Below are positions 1 through 7,302 of a DNA stretch of 13,323 nt, piece after piece. Each line of letters starts with the position of its first letter. Position 1 is the stretch's first letter. The notes beneath the pieces are model-generated. The model had not been told where the DNA came from. It saw only the letters and a list, made by a program, of their open reading frames with translations, and did not search any database. The stretch is from contig JBHJOG010000200.1 in NCBI GenBank assembly GCA_050329975.1, forward strand, positions 1 to 13,323, written 5' to 3'. Position numbers and translations under genes: made by a program. This stretch comes from CALKHQ01 sp050329975 (GTDB lineage Bacteria > Pseudomonadota > Alphaproteobacteria > CALKHQ01).

Positions 1-480
1 GGCCTGTTCCGGCACACCTGCCCAGGCCATGATTGCCTGCTCCGTCATCGGGCCGTGCAGGCCATCGACGGCCCCGCGATAGTAACCGAGCCGGGTCAGC
101 CACTCCTGCCATTTGCGCACCATGGTGCGGTCGAGCTCGATCGAGGTGGCGATGTCGCTCAGCGCCTTGCCGGTCTCCCCCATCTGGCGGTAGGCCATCG
201 CCCGGTTAGCGTAGGCCGACGCCCAGGTCGGCGCCAGGGCCAAGGCCTGGTTGTAGGCATCGATTGCCGGCCGGTAGTATCCCAGCCGTGCGTACGCGTA
301 CCCCTGATTGTGATGTTCGATCGCCGCTGCATTGATTGCCTCGGCACCTTGCCAGACCGGTATCGGCGCATGGCTCTGGGCGTGCGCGGAGGCCGGCGCG
401 AGCGACGTGGCGATGGCGCCCATCAGGAGCACGGCGCCTGCGAGACTCTGGAGGTGGATCAGTCGGGAAGCTGTCGCCAT
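1..480 (-). CDS. Secreted TPR-repeat protein, N-terminal part (cut by window edge)
   Basis: This gene begins at ATG 480 and runs off the left edge, leaving 160 codons with no stop. Residues 1-34 look like a signal peptide: a short Arg-containing start, a hydrophobic core around 13-30 and an AHA cleavage motif at 32-34. Residues about 54-87 and 88-121 fit two tetratricopeptide repeats (the second reads like AYANRAMAYRQMGETGKALSD). Residues about 128-153 (LGYYRGAVDGLHGPMTEQAI) resemble the peptidoglycan_binding_1 fold. A periplasmic scaffolding or wall-associated role is inferred; no catalytic domain is visible in the part present. ATG 480 is the only ATG before an in-frame upstream TAA, and its ribosome site is weak. 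The gene is divergent from hppA. The full length and C-terminal domains are unknown. Confidence 0.8.
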   Translation of the reverse strand, partial: MATASRLIHLQSLAGAVLLMGAIATSLAPASAHAQSHAPIPVWQGAEAINAAAIEHHNQGYAYARLGYYRPAIDAYNQALALAPTWASAYANRAMAYRQMGETGKALSDIATSIELDRTMVRKWQEWLTRLGYYRGAVDGLHGPMTEQAIMAWAGVPEQA

Positions 481-521
481 TTGATCGATGCCTGTGATTC
501 GTTAACGTCCCCATCGGCGGG

Positions 522-550
522 CAGTTTGGCAGATGCGGACCAAAGGTCAA
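522..550 (-). promoter_or_regulatory. Possible promoter of the TPR gene
   Basis: On the minus strand a TTGACC box (545-550) is followed after 17 bases by AAACTG (522-527), about 40 bases before the TPR start codon. The -35 box is good but the -10 box is poor, so this is only a candidate. Confidence 0.25.
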
Positions 551-579
551 TTTTGGCGCGGCGTGGCGGCGGCCGCGCA

Positions 580-599
580 GGCGCACGCATTGTTGCGCC
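580..599. other. Hairpin in the hppA upstream region
   Basis: GGCGCA (580-585) pairs with TGCGCC (594-599) around an 8-base loop. There is no T-tract on either strand. It lies 108 bases before hppA. It could be a leader structure or simply a product of the GC-rich sequence. Confidence 0.3.
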
Positions 600-622
600 G
601 CCGGGTCGATTCTGGCAATGTC

Positions 623-647
623 CGCGCGCCCCGGTCAGGGGCGCGCG
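623..647 (+). promoter_or_regulatory. Strong GC hairpin in the hppA leader
   Basis: CGCGCGCCCC (623-632) pairs perfectly over 10 bases with GGGGCGCGCG (638-647) around the loop GGTCA. It ends 60 bases before the hppA start codon. Only a weak T stretch (ATTT, 657-660) follows, so it is not a classical terminator. It may be an mRNA leader stem, a pause site or a divergent-region insulator; the function is unknown. Confidence 0.45.
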
Positions 648-707
648 TTCGGCGCCATTTCCTGCCTCGCGCGAGGGGCAATCGTACAGCGAATGGGATA
701 ACAAGAC

Positions 708-2822
<2,115 letters not shown>

Positions 2823-2995
2823 ACGCGGCGGCGGGCTCAGCCTTCCGGCGGCTTGTCCGAGATGGCATCGGCACGGCTGCCGGCCCGGCCGCGCCGGCGC
2901 GCGCCTCACGGTCGCGCCCTCGCATCGCCGCGATCCGTCCATATTCGCACCGGCTTGGTCGCATAGACCTATGGTGCCAGCAGAGGAGGGAATCG
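2823..2995. other. Intergenic region after hppA, no gene seen
   Basis: This 173-base stretch is very GC-rich and self-complementary, with GCCGGC repeats and the 10-base palindrome GGCGCGCGCC at 2896-2905. No T-tract follows, so any hppA terminator would be Rho-dependent or unrecognised. A small inverted repeat, CATAG/CTATG (2962-2973), lies just before the ribosome site of the next gene. I see no convincing promoter boxes. Confidence 0.4.
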
Positions 2996-3427
2996 ATGGC
3001 GCGCTACACGGACGAGAAAGCCATCTCGGCGATCACACCGCATCTTCAAGCAGGCGAGCGGCTGCTCAACCATGCCTATGGGGTCAAGCAGCCGCACATC
3101 GGGCTGATCATCGGGCTCCTCTGCCTCGCTATCCTGCCGGGCGTGATCGCGATCGCGCTCCTGACCAAAGAGTACCTGGTTGCCCTGACCGACCGCCGGT
3201 TCATTGTCCTACGGGTGAAGGGCGGTAAGGCCGCGGTCCAGGAGGTGTTGGAGTACGACCGCGCGAGTATGCCGCCGGTCGAGGCGAAGACGGGCGGTCT
3301 CTTCACCCACATCCGGATCACGGATGCGGCCAAGCCCTTCATCGCCAAGTTCCACCGCATGGGCATGAAGGAGAACCGTGCCAACAGCCAAGCGATCGGA
3401 GCAGCCCTGACGGGTGGCCCTGCATGA
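2996..3427 (+). CDS. Small membrane protein with bacterial PH-like domain
   Basis: The 143-residue product has no function I can name. Residues about 37-58 (HIGLIIGLLCLAILPGVIAIAL) form one long or two short hydrophobic helices. Just after them, EYLVALTDRRFIVLRV (59-74) matches the 'LTxxRhhhh' strand typical of bacterial PH-like domains (bPH/YokE-like), and the remainder to about 120 would complete a small beta fold. A membrane-associated adaptor or sensor role is inferred only from that fold. ATG 2996 has a strong ribosome site, GAGGAGGG, just upstream. The stop overlaps the start of the zinc-ribbon gene by 4 bases (ATGA), so the two are probably translated together. Fold identification is from a short motif and needs a profile search. 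Confidence 0.7.
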   Translation: MARYTDEKAISAITPHLQAGERLLNHAYGVKQPHIGLIIGLLCLAILPGVIAIALLTKEYLVALTDRRFIVLRVKGGKAAVQEVLEYDRASMPPVEAKTGGLFTHIRITDAAKPFIAKFHRMGMKENRANSQAIGAALTGGPA

Positions 3428-3681
3428 ACGACGCGATGCCGCAGATCGCCTGCCCGTTCTGCGGCGGCAGCGATCCTGGTGCGCTCTGCCTCGGCTGCGG
3501 CCGGGACAAGACCGCCGCTCGCCGCATCTGCCGTCACTGCAACGGCCAGACCCCGGTCGGCGAGCCCGCCTGCCTCGCTTGCGGGCGTCGTCAGCGCAAC
3601 GAGCTTGCCTGGAAGGTGCCGGTGATCGTCGGCATGTTCGCTGCGGCGAGTGCCGCGGCGCTTGCCCTCAACGTCTACTGA
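3424..3681 (+). CDS. Double zinc-ribbon protein with C-terminal membrane helix
   Basis: The 85-residue product contains four C-X2-C knuckles: C10/C13, C22/C25, C36/C39 and C50/C53. These would form two consecutive treble-clef or zinc-ribbon units, each binding one Zn2+. Residues about 64-82 (KVPVIVGMFAAASAAALAL) form a single C-terminal transmembrane helix, so the zinc part is likely cytoplasmic and tail-anchored. Zinc ribbons of this style (CPFCGG, CLGCGR) usually bind nucleic acid or protein; which applies here is unknown. The start overlaps the stop of the upstream PH-like gene (ATGA), indicating a two-gene operon. The stop lies only 14 bases from the stop of clpA on the other strand, leaving no room for a conventional terminator. 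Confidence 0.75.
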   Translation: MNDAMPQIACPFCGGSDPGALCLGCGRDKTAARRICRHCNGQTPVGEPACLACGRRQRNELAWKVPVIVGMFAAASAAALALNVY

Positions 3682-3695
3682 CGGGCGTCCGCGGG

Positions 3696-6035
3696 CTACT
3701 CGACGAATTCTGGTTCCTTGGTGGTGGCGGAGCCGGAGCCGTGGCCCTTGCGGGGCTTCTTCGCCGCCGGCGCCTTGGCCTCGCTGAAGCGGAAGGTGAG
3801 CTTGTCGCCCTCGTCGCCCAGGTCGACGAAGACCACGCCGCCGCGGATGAGGGAACCGAACAGCAGTTCGTCGGCGAGAGGCTTCTTGACATGCTCCTGG
3901 ATCACCCGTCCAAGCGGACGGGCGCCGAACAGGCGGTCGTAGCCCTTCTTCGCCAACCAGGCGCGGGCCTTGTCGCTCATCTCGATCGACACGTTGCGGT
4001 CGAGCAACTGCTCCTCCAGCTCCATCACGAACTTGTCGACCACCCGCGCGATCACCTCCTCGGAGAGGTGGGCGAACCCGATCGTGGCGTCGAGCCGGTT
4101 GCGGAACTCGGGCGTGAACATGCGCTCGATCGCTTCCTTGTCGTCGCCTTCGCGGACGGTGCGCTCGAAGCCGATTGCCGCCTTGGCCATGTCGGCCGCC
4201 CCTGCGTTGGTGGTCATGATCAGGATCACGTTGCGGAAGTCGACCGTCTTGCCATTGTGGTCGGTGAGCTTCCCGTGGTCCATGACCTGCAGCAGGATGT
4301 TGAACAGGTCCGGGTGCGCCTTCTCGATCTCGTCCAGCAGCAGCACGCAATGCGGATGCTGATCGACGGCGTCGGTCAACAGGCCGCCCTGGTCGAAGCC
4401 GACATAGCCCGGAGGCGCGCCGATCAGGCGCGACACCGAGTGCCGCTCCATGTACTCCGACATGTCGAACCGCTTGAGTTCGACGCCCAGCGCCGCCGCG
4501 AGCTGGCGGGCGACCTCGGTCTTACCCACACCGGTCGGACCGGAGAACAGGTAGTTGCCGATCGGCTTGTCCGGTTCGCGCAACCCGGCCCGCGCGAGCT
4601 TGATCGCACTGGTCAGGGCGTCGATCGCCCGGTCCTGGCCGAACACCATGCGCTTCAGGTCGCGCTCCAGGTTGCGCAGCACCTGCTTGTCGTCGCGACT
4701 GACGCTCTTCGGCGGGATGCGGGCGATCTTCGCAACCACGGCCTCGATGTCGCGCACGTTGATCGTCTTCTTCCGCCGCGAGGCCGGCAGCAGCATCTGG
4801 GCCGCGCCGACTTCGTCGATCACGTCGATCGCCTTGTCGGGCAGCTTGCGGTCGTTGATGTAGCGCGCTGCCAACTCCACCGCGGTGCGGATCGAATCCT
4901 CAGTGTAGCGGACCTTGTGATGCTCCTCATAATAGGGTTTGAGCCCGCGCAGGATCTTCACGGTGTCCTCGAGGCTCGGCTCGTTGACGTCGATCTTCTG
5001 GAACCGCCGGACCAGCGCACGGTCCTTCTCGAAGTAGTTCCGGTACTCCTTGTAGGTGGTCGACCCGATGCAGCGCAGCGTGCCGCTGGCCAGCGCCGGC
5101 TTCAGCAGATTGGACGCATCCATCGCGCCGCCGGAGGTGGCGCCGGCGCCGATGACCGTGTGGATCTCGTCGATAAACAGCACCGAGTGCGGCTTGGCCT
5201 CCAGTTCGTTGACCACCGCCTTCAGCCGCTCCTCGAAGTCGCCGCGGTAGCGGGTGCCGGCGAGCAGCGCGCCCATGTCGAGCTGGTAGATCACGGCGGG
5301 CTTCAGCACGTCGGGCACCTCGCCCTTGCTGATGCGTCGGGCCAGGCCCTCGGCGATCGCGGTCTTGCCGACGCCGGGCTCACCAACGTAGAGCGGATTG
5401 TTCTTCTGCCGGCGGCAGAGGATCTGGATGGTGCGCTCGACCTCGGCCTCGCGCCCGATCAACGGGTCGATCCGACCTTTGGCCGCCTTGTCGTTGAGGT
5501 TGACGCAATAGGTAGCCAAAGCCTCGTCGCCCTTCTTGCTGCCCTTCTCCTCGCGCGTCTCCTCTTCGGCACCGGTGACCCGCCGCTGCTCCGACTGGCC
5601 CGGCACCTTGGCGATGCCGTGGGAGATGTAGTTGACTGCATCGAGCCGGCTCATGTCCTGGTCCTGCAGGTAGAACACCGCGTGGCTCTCGCGTTCGGAG
5701 AAGATGGCGACCAGCACATTGGCTCCGGTCACCTCTTCCCGACCGGATGACTGGACATGGATGGCAGCCCGCTGAAGGACGCGCTGGAAGCTGGACGTAG
5801 GCTTCGCGTCCTCGCCGCGGCTGGTCACCAGGTAGGCGAGATCATTTTCGATGTAGGTCGACAGTTCGTCGCGCAGCCGCTGCAGGTCGATCCCGCACGC
5901 CTTGAACACGGCGATCGCGTCCTGGTCCTCGACCAGCGCCAGCAAGAGATGCTCCAGCGTCGCGTATTCGTGGCGACGCTGATTGGCCTGAGCCAGGGCA
6001 CGGTGCAGGGTCTGCTCCAGATTGCGTGACAGCAT
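3696..6035 (-). CDS. clpA: ATP-dependent Clp protease ATP-binding subunit ClpA
   Basis: This cytoplasmic hexameric AAA+ unfoldase feeds substrates, including ClpS-delivered N-degron proteins, into the ClpP peptidase. The 779 residues are the usual family length. An N-terminal double Clp-N domain spans about 1-145. The first ATPase domain has Walker A GEPGVGKT (218-225), Walker B SVLFIDE (284-290) and an arginine-finger region ALVRRF. The second has Walker A GPTGVGKT (499-506), a GYVG pore loop (543-546) and Walker B VLLLDE (564-569). The ClpP-docking loop reads IGF (621-623), a variant of the IGL tripeptide. The C-terminus is Lys- and Gly-rich (about 755-779), a tail of unclear function. ATG 6035 lies 7 bases after the clpS stop, with AAGGA inside the clpS end as the probable ribosome site. 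It is co-transcribed with clpS. Confidence 0.97.
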   Translation of the reverse strand: MLSRNLEQTLHRALAQANQRRHEYATLEHLLLALVEDQDAIAVFKACGIDLQRLRDELSTYIENDLAYLVTSRGEDAKPTSSFQRVLQRAAIHVQSSGREEVTGANVLVAIFSERESHAVFYLQDQDMSRLDAVNYISHGIAKVPGQSEQRRVTGAEEETREEKGSKKGDEALATYCVNLNDKAAKGRIDPLIGREAEVERTIQILCRRQKNNPLYVGEPGVGKTAIAEGLARRISKGEVPDVLKPAVIYQLDMGALLAGTRYRGDFEERLKAVVNELEAKPHSVLFIDEIHTVIGAGATSGGAMDASNLLKPALASGTLRCIGSTTYKEYRNYFEKDRALVRRFQKIDVNEPSLEDTVKILRGLKPYYEEHHKVRYTEDSIRTAVELAARYINDRKLPDKAIDVIDEVGAAQMLLPASRRKKTINVRDIEAVVAKIARIPPKSVSRDDKQVLRNLERDLKRMVFGQDRAIDALTSAIKLARAGLREPDKPIGNYLFSGPTGVGKTEVARQLAAALGVELKRFDMSEYMERHSVSRLIGAPPGYVGFDQGGLLTDAVDQHPHCVLLLDEIEKAHPDLFNILLQVMDHGKLTDHNGKTVDFRNVILIMTTNAGAADMAKAAIGFERTVREGDDKEAIERMFTPEFRNRLDATIGFAHLSEEVIARVVDKFVMELEEQLLDRNVSIEMSDKARAWLAKKGYDRLFGARPLGRVIQEHVKKPLADELLFGSLIRGGVVFVDLGDEGDKLTFRFSEAKAPAAKKPRKGHGSGSATTKEPEFVE

Positions 6036-6042
6036 TGAGCGC

Positions 6043-6369
6043 CTATTCCTTTTCCAGCGTGCACTGCAGGGGATGCTGATGCTGCCGCGCGAACTCGATG
6101 ACCTGCGTCACCTTGGTCTCTGCGACCTCATAGGTATAGACCCCGCATATTCCGACGCCACGCCTGTGCACGTGCAACATTACTGCGGTGGCCTCGTCGC
6201 GGGTCTTGTTGAAGAACCGCTCCAGAATGTGGACGACGAACTCCATCGGTGTGTAGTCGTCGTTCAGCATCAGCACCTTGTAGAGCGAAGGCTTCTTCGT
6301 CTTCGGCTTGATCCGGACGACCACCCCGGTCCCGGAATCACCATCGCCCTTGCGCACTTCGTCGCTCAT
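6043..6369 (-). CDS. clpS: ATP-dependent Clp protease adaptor ClpS
   Basis: ClpS binds proteins carrying N-terminal Phe, Leu, Trp or Tyr and hands them to ClpA for degradation (bacterial N-end rule). The 108 residues comprise a flexible N-terminal arm (about 1-27, Gly/Asp/Lys rich) and the core fold. Conserved pocket residues are visible: LNDDYTPMEFV with N36, D37 and D38, and MLHVHRRG with H66, matching the N-degron alpha-amine contacts known from E. coli ClpS. The start at ATG 6369 is preceded by AAGGA at a rather long spacing. The gene leads the clpS-clpA operon, and a promoter and leader hairpin are seen upstream. Some alphaproteobacteria carry two ClpS paralogues; which type this is cannot be settled here. 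Confidence 0.96.
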   Translation of the reverse strand: MSDEVRKGDGDSGTGVVVRIKPKTKKPSLYKVLMLNDDYTPMEFVVHILERFFNKTRDEATAVMLHVHRRGVGICGVYTYEVAETKVTQVIEFARQHQHPLQCTLEKE

Positions 6370-6394
6370 GGTTTGCTCATCCTTTCGGCAGGGA

Positions 6395-6410
6395 GGTCGG
6401 TTGTCCGACC
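6395..6410 (-). other. Hairpin in the clpS leader
   Basis: GGTCGG (6395-6400) and CCGACC (6405-6410) form a perfect 6-base stem with a 4-base loop, 26 bases before the clpS start codon. No T-tract follows on the minus strand. It lies between the predicted promoter and the ribosome site, so it would be in the mRNA leader. It could also be an operator. Confidence 0.35.
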
Positions 6411-6446
6411 CGCAACGGCCTGCCGCAATGCCTGACCGACCCCAAG

Positions 6447-6476
6447 ATCATATGGGATTGCCCGTGGTCGGGTGAA
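6447..6476 (-). promoter_or_regulatory. Predicted sigma70-type promoter of clpS-clpA
   Basis: On the minus strand TTCACC (6471-6476) is followed after 18 bases by TATGAT (6447-6452), a 5-of-6 match to the -10 consensus. Transcription would start near 6440, giving a leader of about 70 bases that contains the GGTCGG/CCGACC hairpin. No heat-shock (sigma32) boxes were recognised. Confidence 0.45.
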
Positions 6477-6554
6477 GCAGGAATCTGCTTTCGGCCTCAT
6501 ATCGCCGCAGCCAGCCCTCGCGGGGGGGCGCCGCGGCCGGGACACAACCCACGC

Positions 6555-6585
6555 ACAACAAAACGCCCACCAAATATGGTGGGCG
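6555..6585 (-). terminator. Rho-independent terminator of the phasin gene
   Basis: Read on the minus strand, CGCCCACCA and TGGTGGGCG (6564-6585) form a perfect 9-base stem with a 4-base loop, followed by TTTTGTTGT (6563-6555). It starts 63 bases after the phasin stop codon and lies about 80 bases before the predicted clpS promoter, so it should separate the two units. Confidence 0.85.
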
Positions 6586-6648
6586 CATGGCAGAGGTCAA
6601 TCGCGCCCCGGCGACTGGCGCGGGAGGCGCCATGCCGAGGCATCCGGA

Positions 6649-7155
6649 TCAGGCGGCAAGCGGCTTCCAGATCTTTTCAATCCCGTTTTTGAACTGGGCC
6701 CCGAGCGGTGCAAAGGCGTCATTGAGCGTGCTGGTCGCAATCTCGCTGACCTTGTTGCTCTCGGCCAGCAGCGTATCGAGGCTGGACTTCATATGGTCGG
6801 TCTGGATCGCCACCGCCTCGGTGACGCTGGCGCACGACATCAGCTGCCGTGTGGTGTTGAGGTTGGCGTCCAGGGTGGACTGGGCATAGCCCAGTACGGC
6901 CTTGTTCACCTGTTCGATACCCTTGGCCAGCGCATCGCTGCTCTGCAGCCAGGTCTCATATGCATTGCGGCTGGCCGTGGAAACGTCGTCTAGGCTCTTT
7001 GCTGCCAGATCGCCTGCCTTGCCGGCCTGCTGTTTGGCCGCGTCGATCGTCTTTTCCGCGGTCTTGACGACCGTGTCGGTGCCGGCCTGGGTCAAGGCCT
7101 CGCTGGCGGCGACGGCTTCGATCGCCTCGGTCTTCGCTTTGGTCTTGGTGGTCAC
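6649..7155 (-). CDS. phaP: Phasin family protein (polyhydroxyalkanoate granule-associated)
   Basis: Phasins coat intracellular polyhydroxyalkanoate granules and control their size and number. The 168-residue product is almost entirely predicted helix, Ala-rich and Lys-rich at the start (TTKTKAKTEA). Its body (about 60-155) resembles the phasin_2 family, including the NAYETWLQSSDALAKGIEQVN segment and a C-terminal APLGAQFKNGIEKIW block. The start chosen is GTG 7155, because a perfect GGAGG ribosome site sits 5 bases before it. An in-frame ATG at 7269 would add 38 residues but would place the promoter and operator-like dyads inside the gene. A TTGACA promoter and a strong terminator make it a single-gene unit. 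Alternative: a phasin-like protein without a granule role, which cannot be excluded by sequence alone. Confidence 0.88.
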   Translation of the reverse strand: MTTKTKAKTEAIEAVAASEALTQAGTDTVVKTAEKTIDAAKQQAGKAGDLAAKSLDDVSTASRNAYETWLQSSDALAKGIEQVNKAVLGYAQSTLDANLNTTRQLMSCASVTEAVAIQTDHMKSSLDTLLAESNKVSEIATSTLNDAFAPLGAQFKNGIEKIWKPLAA

Positions 7156-7178
7156 TCTTACCTCCATTGGCTGGGCGG

Positions 7179-7194
7179 GGCAGCTTCCGCTGCC
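7179..7194. promoter_or_regulatory. GGCAGC/GCTGCC dyad in the phasin leader
   Basis: GGCAGC (7179-7184) and GCTGCC (7189-7194) are inverted repeats around TTCC. The dyad sits in the untranslated leader about 25 bases before the GTG start. It could fold as an RNA hairpin or serve as a second protein site beside the 7197-7211 dyad. Confidence 0.35.
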
Positions 7195-7196
7195 TT

Positions 7197-7211
7197 TGCT
7201 GCGATGCAGCA
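7197..7211. promoter_or_regulatory. TGCTGC-N3-GCAGCA dyad, possible PhaR operator
   Basis: TGCTGC (7197-7202) and GCAGCA (7206-7211) are perfect inverted repeats around GAT. The core fits the CTGC-N3/4-GCAG pattern reported for PhaR repressors of polyhydroxyalkanoate genes in Rhodobacter (recalled, not checked). It covers the expected transcription start of the phasin gene, a position suited to repression. No phaR gene lies in this window. Confidence 0.5.
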
Positions 7212-7219
7212 TTGCACCC

Positions 7220-7248
7220 AAAATGGGCAGGCAGGCCAAGCGTGTCAA
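7220..7248 (-). promoter_or_regulatory. Predicted promoter of the phasin gene
   Basis: On the minus strand a perfect TTGACA (7243-7248, within CTTGACA) is followed after 17 bases by CATTTT (7220-7225), a weak -10. Transcription would begin near 7213. The location upstream of the GTG start supports the shorter phasin reading. Confidence 0.55.
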
Positions 7249-7256
7249 GAAAAATG

Positions 7257-7267
7257 GTGCAGTGCAC
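7257..7267. promoter_or_regulatory. GTGCA-G-TGCAC dyad upstream of the phasin promoter
   Basis: An 11-base palindrome with 5-base arms ends 9 bases upstream of the -35 box, between the RND stop codon and the phasin promoter. It shares TGC/GCA content with the two leader dyads, suggesting a regulator site, but it is short enough to occur by chance. Confidence 0.3.
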
Positions 7268-7302
7268 AATGAAACGCGCCGGCTACCTTGTTCGCAGGTG
7301 CG

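Noticed and set aside
590..618. TTGTTG ... TGGCAA as an hppA promoter
   Set aside because: Spacing is 17 bases, but the -10 box matches only 2 of 6 positions. The hppA promoter stays unassigned.
2870..2905. GC-rich inverted repeats as an hppA terminator
   Set aside because: Several stems are possible, but none is followed by a T-tract, so a Rho-independent terminator cannot be claimed.
3414..5750. 778-codon open frame on the plus strand antisense to clpA
   Set aside because: It mirrors clpA, has Asp/His/Arg/Leu-rich content with no recognisable motif, and overlaps the zinc-ribbon gene. It is a shadow of a confident gene.
7262..7302. Terminator after the RND pump gene
   Set aside because: AACGC/GCGTT and ACCT/AGGT pairings exist, but the stem is broken by a large bulge and the tail is not a T-run.
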